Shown here piece after piece: positions 1-6,316 of a stretch of DNA of 8,012 nucleotides; the stretch's first letter is position 1, and each line of letters starts with the position of its first letter. Source of the DNA: Methylophilaceae bacterium UBA5127. GTDB lineage: Bacteria > Pseudomonadota > Gammaproteobacteria > Burkholderiales > Methylophilaceae. Where the stretch lies: the NCBI GenBank assembly GCA_002414145.1, contig DHYP01000004.1, positions 49,059-57,070 on the forward strand, written 5' to 3'. The position numbers were made by a program, and so were the translations under genes. The notes under the pieces were generated by a model that was given only the letters and a program-made list of their open reading frames with translations, did no database searches and was not told the DNA's origin.

Positions 1-1038
1 GACGCCACTGGCTTGTCGCGTTTAGCATATGACCCACTTGCTGCTGCAGGCAGTGGCAAAAATATGACGCAATTACAAGATGCAGTGAATGCCAAACTGG
101 ATATTGATGGTATTGCTGTTGAAAAGGCCAGTAATACCATTAGTGATGCCATAAGTGGTGTTACGCTTAAATTGTTATCAACCAGTGTTGACAGTGTAGG
201 ACTTTCGGTCGCTACAGATACAGGAAAAATTAAAGAGTCCGTACAGTCTTTTGTGGATGCTTACAATAAAATTAACACAACATTACGTGATTTGACTAAG
301 TATGACCCAACAGGTAAAGCCTCTGGCGCTTTGCTTGGCGATGCGACTGCACGTTCTGTAGTCAATCAGATCAAAGCCGTGCTCACAAAAACTGTGGATA
401 CAGGCGGCACGATTAATAGCTTGTCTGATGTGGGGGTCTCTTTTCAGCAAGATGGTACTTTGGCATTAGATTCTACCAAACTGACCAACGCGATGACCAA
501 TCATTTTAGTGAAATTGCAGCATTATTTGCCTCCTCAGGCCACACTTCTGATGCGCTAGTCAGTTATACCAGCGTTACTAGCAAGACACAATCAGGTACA
601 TATAACGTGACAGTCAGCCAATTAGGAAGTGACACAGTAGATGCGGTTGGCACGATTAATGGTGTAGCCGCTACGGGGTCAGGAATGTACTTAACGGGTG
701 CCACGGGTGATGCAAGTGAGGGGCTCAAAATTAAAGTATCAGGGGGCGCTTTGGGGGCAAGAGGTACAGTCACTTATAGCGCAGGCTATGCCACACAGCT
801 TGATGGTATCTTGTCTAGTCTGCTAGACACGGAAGGTATTTTACAGACACGTACCGACGGAATGAATGATTCAATCAAACGTTTGGATAAACAAACGGAT
901 GCAATTAACGTCAGATTAACGGCAATAGAAAAACGCTATAGAGAGCAGTTTACAAAACTAGATTCATTACTTAACAGTTTACAGAATACGAGTTCGTATC
1001 TCACACAACAGATTAAGTCATTAAGTAATAACAATTAA
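1..1038 (+). CDS. fliD: Flagellar filament cap protein FliD, 3' portion (5' end outside window)
   Basis: FliD (HAP2) forms the pentameric cap at the filament tip under which exported flagellin folds and polymerises. The frame is open from base 1, so the protein starts upstream; the TTG at 13 is an internal Leu codon, not a start. The visible 345 residues carry FliD hallmarks: an IDGIAV...SN segment followed by an AISGVTL motif (flagellin/hook IN type) near the left edge, a second such segment around QSGTYNVTVSQLG, a Gly/Thr/Ser-rich beta domain, and a C-terminal heptad-like helix ending in LDSLLNSLQNTSSYLTQQI, the signature D0 terminus of FliD. It is first in the visible operon, 18 nt before fliS. 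Family assignment is strong; the missing N-terminus cannot be judged here. Confidence 0.94.
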   Translation, partial: DATGLSRLAYDPLAAAGSGKNMTQLQDAVNAKLDIDGIAVEKASNTISDAISGVTLKLLSTSVDSVGLSVATDTGKIKESVQSFVDAYNKINTTLRDLTKYDPTGKASGALLGDATARSVVNQIKAVLTKTVDTGGTINSLSDVGVSFQQDGTLALDSTKLTNAMTNHFSEIAALFASSGHTSDALVSYTSVTSKTQSGTYNVTVSQLGSDTVDAVGTINGVAATGSGMYLTGATGDASEGLKIKVSGGALGARGTVTYSAGYATQLDGILSSLLDTEGILQTRTDGMNDSIKRLDKQTDAINVRLTAIEKRYREQFTKLDSLLNSLQNTSSYLTQQIKSLSNNN

Positions 1039-1048
1039 TAACAACGTT

Positions 1049-1053
1049 AGGAG
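1049..1053 (+). promoter_or_regulatory. Shine-Dalgarno site of fliS
   Basis: AGGAG lies 6 nt before the ATG at 1060 and 3 nt before the ATG at 1057. The spacing favours the second ATG. It is the clearest ribosome-binding site in the flagellar block; the downstream genes lack one and probably depend on coupling. Confidence 0.75.
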
Positions 1054-1056
1054 TTT

Positions 1057-1530
1057 ATGATGTTTGGTGCTAAAGGTTATGGAGCAAATGTATATGCCCA
1101 AATGGGTTTGGAAACTGGTGTGGTTGCTGCTAGTCCCAATCAGTTGGTTATTATGTTATATGATGGCGCAATTTCGGCCTCGAAAAGTGCTATGGTGCAC
1201 ATGAAAAACAAAGAGATTGAGCGTAAGTGTGAAATGATTTCCAAAGCAATCTTAATCATCCAAAGTGGATTACGCTCAAGCTTAGATAAAAAAGCGGGCG
1301 GTGCGATTGCGGAAAGTTTAGATGCGCTATATTTGTATATGACAAAACGCCTAACGCTAGCCAATATTCGCAATCAGTCAGAAATGATTGAAGAAGTAGT
1401 TAAGTTGCTTTCTGAACTTAAAGTTGCTTGGGAATCAATTGATACACAAAGCAGGGCTTTACCTAATGTCACACAAATACTTGGAATGAATCCGCAAGTC
1501 AACGCTCAGCGCGTTGCAGTGGGTATGTAG
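1057..1530 (+). CDS. fliS: Flagellin export chaperone FliS
   Basis: FliS binds the C-terminal helix of cytosolic flagellin, keeps it unpolymerised and delivers it to the flagellar type III export gate. Diagnostic stretches are the N-terminal ASPNQLVIMLYDGAI (residues 25–39), the LDKKAGGAIAESLDALYLYM segment and RLTLANIRN, which match the family's helical core. The frame has two adjacent ATGs (1057 and 1060). An AGGAG at 1049–1053 sits only 3 nt from the first but 6 nt from the second, so 1060 is the more likely initiator and the protein would be 156 residues. FliS proteins are usually about 130 residues, so the last ~25 (after SIDTQSRALP) form an extra tail with no recognised motif. The stop codon overlaps the fliT start by one base, which suggests coupled translation. 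Confidence 0.95.
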   Translation: MMFGAKGYGANVYAQMGLETGVVAASPNQLVIMLYDGAISASKSAMVHMKNKEIERKCEMISKAILIIQSGLRSSLDKKAGGAIAESLDALYLYMTKRLTLANIRNQSEMIEEVVKLLSELKVAWESIDTQSRALPNVTQILGMNPQVNAQRVAVGM

Positions 1531-1856
1531 TGATGGACGCACAGACCTTGATTGCTGAATATCTTGCATTGGGCAGAATGATGCGTCAAATGTTAGAGGC
1601 CGCTCGACAACAGGATTGGGATAAAGTGCTAGAGCTTGAAACGCTTCATTTAGTTAAAATGCATCAAATTAAAGTGTATGACTCTTCTGTTGTGCTTTCA
1701 GACGCTTTAAAAGCGCAAAAGATGGCAATCATGCAAAACATATTGCAAGATGAGCCGGAAATAAGAAGTTTAATTCGCCCCCAAATAGATGCATTGGCGC
1801 AATTGATGCATGGTGCGCAAATGAAAACTAAACTTGATTATGCCTATCGGGTATAA
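1530..1856 (+). CDS. fliT: Flagellar protein FliT (FliD chaperone)
   Basis: FliT proteins are small helical chaperones for the cap protein FliD; in enterics FliT also binds the regulator FlhDC. This 108-residue product has the right size and position (fliD-fliS-fliT) and is almost entirely predicted helix. It has the family's pattern of an N-terminal helix with MLEAARQQDWDKVLELE, then DALKAQKMAIMQNILQDEPEIRSL, which resembles the conserved betaproteobacterial FliT core around an ILxDExEIR motif. The start is either GTG at 1530, overlapping the fliS TAG by one base, or the next codon ATG at 1533; no clear Shine-Dalgarno precedes either, consistent with translational coupling to fliS. FliT sequences diverge strongly, so the name rests on synteny as much as on similarity. 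Confidence 0.84.
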   Translation: MMDAQTLIAEYLALGRMMRQMLEAARQQDWDKVLELETLHLVKMHQIKVYDSSVVLSDALKAQKMAIMQNILQDEPEIRSLIRPQIDALAQLMHGAQMKTKLDYAYRV

Positions 1857-1864
1857 GCTTTTAT

Positions 1865-2845
1865 ATGATACTCAGCAATACAGAGGCTACTGCTAAGCAA
1901 GTAAATTCAGTTTACAAGATTATGCCTGTGCTTGCTGTGGGGCAGATTGGGAGTCATACCCAAGAACTTGAGGCAAAAACGGCACAGCTGGTTAAAGGTT
2001 TAGAGTATGTCGGGCAAATTACAGCCAAAGTGAACGACACTACCTTTTTAGTCAAAGTCTCAGGCCCACAAGTGCAAGATCTGATAATCAAAATGGAGCT
2101 TGGACAGCAGGCTCAGTTGGGTGAGACACTGTCACTCAAGTATTTGGATGCCAGCCCTACCCCCACATTCTTATTAAAAGAGACACAGCCCACTATATTG
2201 GGTACGCAGGTAAAGCTTAGTCATACGGGTCATCTGCTTGATCAGTATCTACAACATGCAGAAGCTCAAGGCGCGCCTAGGCGCTTCGAAGCAACCGCGG
2301 TAGTGACACATTTTCCATATCAACCGCAATTGGTTGCCCAAGATTTAAAACAGGCGGTGGCATCTACAGGATTGTTTTATGAGTCACATCTGCAAGAGCT
2401 TATGCATGGACAATATTCGCTTAATCAGATTAAACAAGAACCTCAAAATCAAACTAGGTTTTCACATGAACCTTTGTTGTATCAACAACTTGCAATCCTA
2501 GAAAATCAGCGTTTGTCTTGGCATGGCGAAGTTTGGCCAGGGCAGAAAATGACATGGGATGTCTATCAACAGCGGTTGCCAGAGTATACACAACAATCAC
2601 GAGAGTCCGTGACTGAGCAATCATCATCGCCAATTGCGAGTGAGCTCACAATAGACTTCCCCAATTTAGGTAAAGTTACTGCAAAACTGAGCTTAATAAA
2701 TGGACGCATGCGTATCAATATTGAGAGCAATACTCCATCCACTTTTCAGTTACTGCATAAAGAAAAGTTAAAGCTGTCAGAAGCCATTCACCATAATGGA
2801 CAACAGTTAGATGTACTCACCGTTTCATTTGATGCGACATCATGA
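1865..2845 (+). CDS. FliK-type protein with C-terminal hook-length-control domain
   Basis: The C-terminal ~67 residues (from about residue 260, ELTIDFPNLGKVTAKLSL...NGRMRINIES...) match the Flg_hook domain found at the end of FliK hook-length regulators: an LxxxxPxLGxVxxxLxLxxGR pattern, then a helix and a terminal beta strand (LDVLTVSF). FliK proper measures the hook and touches FlhB to switch export from hook to filament substrates. The first ~250 residues are Gln-rich, low in Cys and not recognisable. Start ATG 1865 lies 8 nt after fliT with no good Shine-Dalgarno. The gene overlaps the following FlhB-C gene by 4 nt (ATGA). At 326 residues and placed outside the hook/basal-body genes, it is probably a second FliK-like protein rather than the main ruler, so I leave the symbol blank. 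Confidence 0.78.
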   Translation: MILSNTEATAKQVNSVYKIMPVLAVGQIGSHTQELEAKTAQLVKGLEYVGQITAKVNDTTFLVKVSGPQVQDLIIKMELGQQAQLGETLSLKYLDASPTPTFLLKETQPTILGTQVKLSHTGHLLDQYLQHAEAQGAPRRFEATAVVTHFPYQPQLVAQDLKQAVASTGLFYESHLQELMHGQYSLNQIKQEPQNQTRFSHEPLLYQQLAILENQRLSWHGEVWPGQKMTWDVYQQRLPEYTQQSRESVTEQSSSPIASELTIDFPNLGKVTAKLSLINGRMRINIESNTPSTFQLLHKEKLKLSEAIHHNGQQLDVLTVSFDATS

Positions 2846-3123
2846 ATCAAACACACAAAAATTTGAATCAGCAAGCCATCGCTTTAGCGTATGAATCAGG
2901 TGATTATGCGCCCAGAGTTGTGGCAAAAGGTAAGGGCTTGGTCGCGGAACAAATTATTGCGCTTGCCAAGCAAAATCAGGTGTTTGTGCATGAATCTAAA
3001 GATCTCGTTGCTTTGCTAATGCAAGTGGACTTGGATCAGCATATTCCGCCAGAGTTATATCTAGCGATAGCTGAAATTTTAGCTTGGTTATATCAACTTG
3101 AAGAAGATAAAGTAAGCAATTAA
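2842..3123 (+). CDS. Stand-alone FlhB C-terminal domain protein (FlhX/YlqH-type export switch paralogue)
   Basis: The 93-residue product aligns with the cytoplasmic C-terminal domain of FlhB/YscU export-switch proteins just downstream of their autocleavage site. Visible landmarks are AIALAYESGDYAPRVVAKGKG (residues 12–32), a central AKQNQVFVHESKDLVALLM, and IPPELYLAIAEILAWLYQL (68–86). It has no membrane segments and no NPTH cleavage motif, so it corresponds to the cleaved FlhB-CC fragment alone. Homologues called FlhX or YlqH are known in other bacteria, and an FlhX can partly substitute for the FlhB C-terminal domain; whether this one does is inference. The start overlaps the FliK-like stop by ATGA and no strong Shine-Dalgarno is seen, so translation is probably coupled. 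It is the last gene of the flagellar operon. Confidence 0.9.
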   Translation: MNQTHKNLNQQAIALAYESGDYAPRVVAKGKGLVAEQIIALAKQNQVFVHESKDLVALLMQVDLDQHIPPELYLAIAEILAWLYQLEEDKVSN

Positions 3124-3160
3124 AACGTGCTTTTAGTATGAAGTAAAATCTTGTGTTGGG
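3124..3160. other. Convergent intergenic gap without clear terminator
   Basis: These 37 nt separate the 3' ends of the flagellar operon (+) and the AT-rich gene (-). The only dyad is a 5-bp AT stem (TTTTA 3131–3135 with TAAAA 3144–3148), too weak for an intrinsic terminator. Transcription from both sides may end by Rho or read into the opposing gene. Confidence 0.4.
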
Positions 3161-3922
3161 TTAAATCCATAACCAAGGCACTAATATATTAAGCACTTTT
3201 CTGACCAATAATTTTAATTTCATTTCTTGATAGCCTTGGCTGTCTGAGCCCCTGATTCCCTGTAAATCGGGTACTTTACGAAAGCGCTTGGTGATGCTGA
3301 ATTGTGTATCTAGATTATCTAATATCGAGCGAAACGCGATCTCGGATGAAGTGTTGATTTGATCTTCTCTTATTTTTTCGCATATATTCTTGAGAGTTTT
3401 GTTATAGACTTTTTTCTTCCAGCTGAGTACAAATAAATCTAACCAAGGAATAGGAATATTACGGCAATGGCAATAGATGTCTGCCTTGGCGGGGCGAGTA
3501 AATACAATCTCACCAAGATTTTTAAGGATGTATCTTCCAGTAATTTTCCATATATAAGCATCGGGTGAAGCTTGCGCTATCAGTTTGGAGTGCTGCATCA
3601 CATAGTCAATCAATTTAAATTCACCATAGCCGCGACCGTATTCAGGCGGGTAGTCTAAACCTTCAAATGAAATAAATTCAATTTTTTCATTAATATTGTA
3701 TGCCTGACAGATTTTTTGTATCTCTGAAATATCAGAAGCAGAGTTATCTGCAAAAATAAGACCAGAAATTTTTCCTTCTATCACAAAAGGTAAATAAAAC
3801 TTAAATGCCTGAATATAATCATCTAATCGTAATTTAGGATCTGTTCTGGAAAGCTTAATTGCACCAACAGGCGGTGTGATAGTAGCCGTCAGGATAAGTA
3901 AGTTGGAAGATGCGTTTTTCAT
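3161..3922 (-). CDS. Uncharacterised protein resembling polysaccharide-locus glycosyltransferase-like proteins
   Basis: I do not firmly recognise this 253-residue protein. It starts with a short hydrophobic strand (LLILTAT, residues 8–14), then a conserved-looking RTDPKLRL (26–33), FADNS (57–61), GRGYGE (96–101) and WKITGRY (125–131). This set recalls hypothetical proteins encoded in capsule and lipopolysaccharide clusters, some presumed glycosyltransferases with an alpha/beta nucleotide-binding start; no canonical DXD motif is clear. The C-terminus is basic and amphipathic, ending in VPWLWI, and could touch a membrane. No signal peptide is evident. The start ATG has no Shine-Dalgarno. G+C is much lower than in the neighbours (13–19 G+C per 60 in three hand-counted stretches, against 29 per 60 in the smr gene), which suggests horizontal acquisition. 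It lies 49 nt downstream of smr on the same strand and converges on the flagellar operon. Surface-glycan or flagellin modification is only a guess. Confidence 0.45.
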   Translation of the reverse strand: MKNASSNLLILTATITPPVGAIKLSRTDPKLRLDDYIQAFKFYLPFVIEGKISGLIFADNSASDISEIQKICQAYNINEKIEFISFEGLDYPPEYGRGYGEFKLIDYVMQHSKLIAQASPDAYIWKITGRYILKNLGEIVFTRPAKADIYCHCRNIPIPWLDLFVLSWKKKVYNKTLKNICEKIREDQINTSSEIAFRSILDNLDTQFSITKRFRKVPDLQGIRGSDSQGYQEMKLKLLVRKVLNILVPWLWI

Positions 3923-3971
3923 GGGGATATTTAAAGTGTTGGTATTCAGTTAAATTGGTCTTTAAAGTTTG

Positions 3972-4511
3972 CTAAGTCTTGAGTAATACTAACACGGCAC
4001 CACTGCCGCCGTCGCTTGGTTTTGCTTGCGCATAGGCAATGACTTCATCTTTTTGCATTAGCCAACTGCGAAGTTTATGTTTTAACACAGGCTCACGATT
4101 TTTTGAGCCTAAGCCCTTGCCATGTACGATACGCACACAACGTATCCCACGTTTTTTGCAATCTGCAATAAAATCAGTGACATACTGTCTGGCTTCATCT
4201 GAAATTAAGCCATGTAAATCAATTTGAGCCTGTACTACCCAGTGACCACGTCTAAGCTTGCTGAGTACCATGGGAGATTGACCCTCACGTAAATACAGTA
4301 GCTCCTCACCGCTTTCCAGCTCATGCGCAGGAATATAATCGTCACTGAGTGAGTCTCTCAGTGCCTGGCGTTCATCGCGGATGAGTTGCCTGGGAATAGG
4401 TCTAGGCTTCTTGATTTGAGGTTGTGCGCGATTGACCTGAATCGGGCGAGCGCCCTTCACAGCCTCTTGAAAGAGACCGCTGTCATCTTGATCATCAGCA
4501 TGCGTGGCCAT
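3972..4511 (-). CDS. Smr/MutS2-family domain protein (SmrA/SmrB type)
   Basis: The C-terminal half is a classic Smr domain: DLHG at residues 98–101, a helix with EARQYVTDFIADCKKRG, the strand RCVRIVHGKG with HGKG at 130–133, a VLKHKLRSWL helix, and the terminal GGSGAVLVLL (168–177). Smr domains act as nucleases; the stand-alone E. coli SmrB cleaves mRNA at collided ribosomes, and the MutS2 version is tied to DNA or ribosome rescue. The N-terminal ~95 residues, acidic then proline/arginine-rich (PRPIPRQLIRDERQAL), are typical of the proteobacterial stand-alone form. At 179 residues the length is normal. The start ATG opens MATHADDQDDSGLFQEAV, which resembles other family N-termini, although no Shine-Dalgarno is visible. 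It is downstream of trxB on the same strand, with a stem-loop between them. Confidence 0.93.
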   Translation of the reverse strand: MATHADDQDDSGLFQEAVKGARPIQVNRAQPQIKKPRPIPRQLIRDERQALRDSLSDDYIPAHELESGEELLYLREGQSPMVLSKLRRGHWVVQAQIDLHGLISDEARQYVTDFIADCKKRGIRCVRIVHGKGLGSKNREPVLKHKLRSWLMQKDEVIAYAQAKPSDGGSGAVLVLLKT

Positions 4512-4535
4512 AGCAGAGTGATATAAAGCTCAATA

Positions 4536-4577
4536 AGAACGCACAATACATAGTATTTTGCCTAGATTGTGCGTTTT
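4536..4577 (-). terminator. Stem-loop between trxB and smr (weak terminator or processing hairpin)
   Basis: AACGCACAAT (4538–4547) is perfectly complementary to ATTGTGCGTT (4566–4575), a 10-bp stem with an 18-nt loop; one G·U and one A-U pair extend it to 4536–4577. It begins 28 nt past the trxB stop. On the trxB strand the bases after the stem (CTTATTG) are only modestly T-rich, so complete intrinsic termination is doubtful. It could attenuate trxB read-through into smr or protect the trxB 3' end. The dyad is seen directly; the role is inferred. Confidence 0.5.
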
Positions 4578-4604
4578 GTACAGCATTTTAATGTGCGACT
4601 TGAC

Positions 4605-5729
<1,125 letters not shown>

Positions 5730-6197
5730 TTAATCTTTTTCCAGCATGCTACGTAACATCCAGGCAGTTTTTTCATGGAGTTGTAAACGTTGTGTCAGTA
5801 AATCAGCAGTGGCTTCATCATCCGCTTTGTCTGCGGCAGGAAATACGCTACGCGCAGTACGGCAGACGGCTTCGTGACCTTCCACCAATTCCTTAATCAT
5901 TTGCTTGGCATTAGGCACATTCTTTGACTCGGGAATAGAACTCAGTTTGGCAAATTGACTATAAGTGCCTGGGGCATACACGTCCAAGGCACGAATTCGT
6001 TCAGCGACTGCATCAACTGCAAGCGCCAGTTCTGTATACTGTGTTTCAAACATTAAATGCAATGTATTGAACATTGGTCCAGTGACATTCCAATGAAAAT
6101 AGTGTGTTTTGAGGTAGAGTGTGTAGGTATCTGCTAATAATCTGGAAAGTCCATGAGCGATATTTTTTCTGTCTTCTGCTTTAATACCAATGTCCAT
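5730..6197 (-). CDS. dps: Dps family DNA-binding / ferritin-like protein
   Basis: Dps proteins assemble as 12-subunit shells that oxidise and store iron with hydrogen peroxide, limiting Fenton damage, and in many cases coat DNA. The intersubunit ferroxidase ligands are visible in the 155-residue form: His35 in [11 protein letters not shown], His47 and Glu51 in LHLMFE, and Asp62 and Glu66 in VDAVAERI. The spacing (+4, +15, +19 from His47) matches known Dps proteins, with Glu at a position that is Asp in some. The start is set at 6197 rather than the upstream in-frame ATG at 6236: AGAGGAG lies 8 nt before the 6197 ATG, and the candidate -10 element overlaps the upstream ATG. The N-terminus ([12 protein letters not shown]) is short, with few Lys residues, so DNA binding through a basic tail is uncertain. 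It sits between trxB and the divergent ftsK. Confidence 0.95.
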   Translation of the reverse strand: MDIGIKAEDRKNIAHGLSRLLADTYTLYLKTHYFHWNVTGPMFNTLHLMFETQYTELALAVDAVAERIRALDVYAPGTYSQFAKLSSIPESKNVPNAKQMIKELVEGHEAVCRTARSVFPAADKADDEATADLLTQRLQLHEKTAWMLRSMLEKD

Positions 6198-6205
6198 AAA
6201 TTCTT

Positions 6206-6212
6206 CTCCTCT
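6206..6212 (-). promoter_or_regulatory. Strong Shine-Dalgarno site that fixes the dps start
   Basis: AGAGGAG on the minus strand is an almost complete anti-16S match about 8 nt before the ATG at 6197. It lies inside the 13 codons that the longer reading from 6236 would add, which argues that the longer N-terminus is not made. Confidence 0.8.
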
Positions 6213-6226
6213 CAAACTTTGTGAAT

Positions 6227-6235
6227 ATTTTAGCA
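6227..6235 (-). promoter_or_regulatory. Candidate extended -10 promoter of dps
   Basis: TGCTAAAAT on the minus strand combines a TG extension with a five-of-six -10 hexamer. No good -35 is present at 17–18 nt (TTACAC is the nearest), as expected for an extended -10 promoter or one that needs an activator. Initiation near 6220 gives a leader of about 23 nt containing the Shine-Dalgarno. Confidence 0.5.
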
Positions 6236-6264
6236 ATTTAGACCCCCTTAGTGTAATTTGGTTT

Positions 6265-6273
6265 TGCTATAAT
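6265..6273 (+). promoter_or_regulatory. Candidate extended -10 promoter of ftsK
   Basis: TGCTATAAT is a perfect TATAAT with the TG extension. The -35 position (around 6245–6250, CCCTTA) is poor. Initiation near 6280 would give a leader of roughly 37 nt before the TTG at 6317. The upstream part overlaps that of the divergent dps promoter. Confidence 0.6.
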
Positions 6274-6316
6274 CTGACAGTTACTAGCTAAAAATCATTG
6301 CAAGGTATATAACACA

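Noticed and set aside
13..15. TTG that could be taken as the fliD start
   Set aside because: The frame is open to base 1 and FliD needs an N-terminal domain not present downstream; the gene is simply cut by the window edge.
564..773. Opposite-strand open frame inside fliD
   Set aside because: Low-complexity Pro/Val/Ala product antisense to a well-supported gene; no ribosome-binding site or recognisable domain.
1140..1373. Opposite-strand open frame inside fliS
   Set aside because: Antisense to the conserved FliS core; no family resemblance.
2268..2286. GC-rich palindromic patch (AGGCGCGCCT followed by AGGCGC) inside the FliK-like gene
   Set aside because: It lies wholly within coding sequence as Ala/Pro/Arg codons with no partner repeat elsewhere in the window; most simply chance.
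3925..3970. Repeated CTTTAAA (minus strand) upstream of the AT-rich gene as a regulatory site
   Set aside because: A 7-base AT-rich word recurring twice in an AT-rich gap is expected by chance, and no convincing promoter hexamers accompany it.
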